Assembly (NCBI GenBank): GCA_030039005.1
Contig: JASHQT010000442.1
Coordinates: forward strand, 1 to 7,435
Reading direction: 5' to 3'
From: Bryobacteraceae bacterium
GTDB lineage: Bacteria; Acidobacteriota; Terriglobia; Bryobacterales; Bryobacteraceae
DNA length: 7,435 nucleotides
Made by a program: the position numbers and the translations under genes. Below the pieces are notes generated by a model that saw only the letters and a list, made by a program, of their open reading frames with translations, was not told where the DNA came from and did not search any database. Shown here piece after piece: positions 6,411 through 7,435 of this stretch; position 1 is the stretch's first letter, and the number at the start of each line of letters is the position of its first letter.

Positions 6411-7435
6411 TTGCCCCGCATCAGTTCGTCCGCTGAATCCGCAAAGACCAGGTGGCCGCAGCTCTATCTCGGCGTGGCGCTCACCACGCTCGCGACGCTC
6501 ATCCTGGAGCTCGCACTCACGCGCATTTTTTCGGTGGTGTTTTACTATCATTTCGCGTTTCTGGCGATTTCCATCGCACTGTTCGGTTTGGGCGCGGGCG
6601 GCCTGTTTTCGTATGTCATCGCCAGCCGTGGCGGAAACATTTTCTACAAGCTGGGCATCCTGGCCGTCGCAAACAGCATCGCGGTAGTCGCATCGCTCGC
6701 CTACATCCTCACGCGCTCGGGCGAGCTCGGCAATCTCACGTTGGCAAGCGTCTACTTCGCCGCCGCGCTGCCGTTCTTCTTTTCCGGCGCCGTGGTTTCC
6801 ATCGCCGTGTCCGAAGCCATCGCGCGCGTGGATCGCGTATACTTCTTCGACCTGCTGGGCGCCGCCGGCGGCTGCCTGGTTCTAGTTCCGTTCCTGAATT
6901 ATTTCGGCGGCCCCAACACGTTGATCGCCGCCTCGGTTCTGTTCGCGGTCTCGGCTGCCATGTGGTACAACATGGCGGGCACGCTGCGCGGGCGCGCCGG
7001 CGCCGTCACGCTGGCGCTGGTTTTCGTGGCCTTGATGGCGTTTAACGGTAAGAGCCACGTCATCGACATTCGCTACGCGAAGGGGCGCCGATTGGCCAAG
7101 GAAGCGTTCGTGCGTTGGAATCCCATTTCGCGCATCGCGCTGCTCAATCCCAATTCGAGCGACCCCGAGATCGTCATCGACGCCGACGCCTCCACCGGCA
7201 TTCCCACGTTCGATCTCGCGCGTCTCACCGCCGCCCAGCGCGCCAATCTTCTGCACGAAGGCCCCGGATTCCCGTACATGCTGCGCCCCGGCGCCAAGAC
7301 GCTGGTGATCGGTCCGGGCGGCGGCTGGGACGTCGCGCGCTCGCTTACCGGCGGCAGCAAGGACGTGACGGCGGTGGAGATCAACCCCATCATCGCCCAC
7401 ACCATCATGCAGCAGCGCTTCGCCGATCTGAGCCG
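6411..7435 (+). CDS. membrane-anchored spermidine-synthase-like protein, N-terminal part (3' end outside window)
   Basis: The open frame runs off the right edge, giving 341 residues. The N-terminal part holds about six or seven hydrophobic segments (roughly 17-36, 45-71, 80-101, 109-133, 145-162, 169-187, 197-211), including LELALTRIF and FALFGLGAGG-like sequence (AISIALFGLGAGG, 52-64), which is common in bacterial membrane-fused polyamine aminopropyltransferase-like proteins. A soluble domain follows with an S-adenosyl-ligand Rossmann motif (VIGPGGGWD, 299-307) and the acidic strand end AVEINP (Glu323). True spermidine synthases transfer aminopropyl groups from decarboxylated SAM to putrescine. 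Long membrane-fused versions often have unknown substrates, and the active-site region lies beyond the window, so activity cannot be judged. TTG 6411 is chosen because an in-frame stop lies at 6405-6407 and the next start, GTG 6474, would cut into the first helix. No ribosome binding site is evident. Confidence 0.82.
   Translation, partial: MPRISSSAESAKTRWPQLYLGVALTTLATLILELALTRIFSVVFYYHFAFLAISIALFGLGAGGLFSYVIASRGGNIFYKLGILAVANSIAVVASLAYILTRSGELGNLTLASVYFAAALPFFFSGAVVSIAVSEAIARVDRVYFFDLLGAAGGCLVLVPFLNYFGGPNTLIAASVLFAVSAAMWYNMAGTLRGRAGAVTLALVFVALMAFNGKSHVIDIRYAKGRRLAKEAFVRWNPISRIALLNPNSSDPEIVIDADASTGIPTFDLARLTAAQRANLLHEGPGFPYMLRPGAKTLVIGPGGGWDVARSLTGGSKDVTAVEINPIIAHTIMQQRFADLS

Noticed and set aside
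6452..7045. 197-residue plus-strand ORF, rich in Arg and His, in another frame of the 6411 gene
   Set aside because: The 6411 frame encodes clear membrane helices and a SAM-binding motif; this one is its shifted shadow.
1..7435. CRISPR arrays, tRNA or rRNA genes, insertion sequences, phage genes, defence systems
   Set aside because: No regularly spaced repeats, cloverleaf-like segments, transposase or integrase motifs, or paired terminal repeats were seen by eye.

Overview
The window looks like ordinary chromosomal DNA from a free-living, GC-rich Gram-negative bacterium, most likely an acidobacterium of the Solibacter/Bryobacter kind (Acidobacteriota). The strongest clue is the C-terminal domain of the gene at 1623-3947. 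It matches from memory the TIGR03437 'Solibacter uncharacterized C-terminal domain', which is typical of secreted proteins in that lineage. A Kdo-8-phosphate synthase shows that the cell makes lipopolysaccharide with Kdo. No database search was run, so the taxonomy is an inference.

Layout: (1) 1-744, the 3' part of pyrG (CTP synthase, glutaminase half). (2) 741-1577, kdsA (Kdo-8-P synthase), overlapping pyrG by four bases (TTGA) and probably co-transcribed. (3) 1623-3947, a secreted PQQ-like beta-propeller protein with the TIGR03437-type tail. (4) 4006-6048, an OPT-family membrane transporter. (5) 6049-6410, a lower-GC intergenic stretch with two hairpins and a possible small two-helix membrane protein on the minus strand (6183-6329). 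(6) 6411-7435, the 5' part of a membrane-anchored spermidine-synthase-like protein that runs off the right edge.

How the genes fit together: pyrG and kdsA make a plausible pair, because CTP made by PyrG is the nucleotide used later to activate Kdo (CMP-Kdo). The other genes do not form an obvious pathway. All the larger genes lie on the plus strand, but the gaps (45, 58 and 362 bases) suggest separate or loosely linked transcription units. Several genes appear to begin with TTG or GTG, and none has a good Shine-Dalgarno sequence.

I did not find a convincing new multi-gene system. The items most worth a second look are the small minus-strand membrane ORF in the low-GC gap, the propeller/TIGR03437 fusion of unknown function, and the membrane-fused aminopropyltransferase-like protein.
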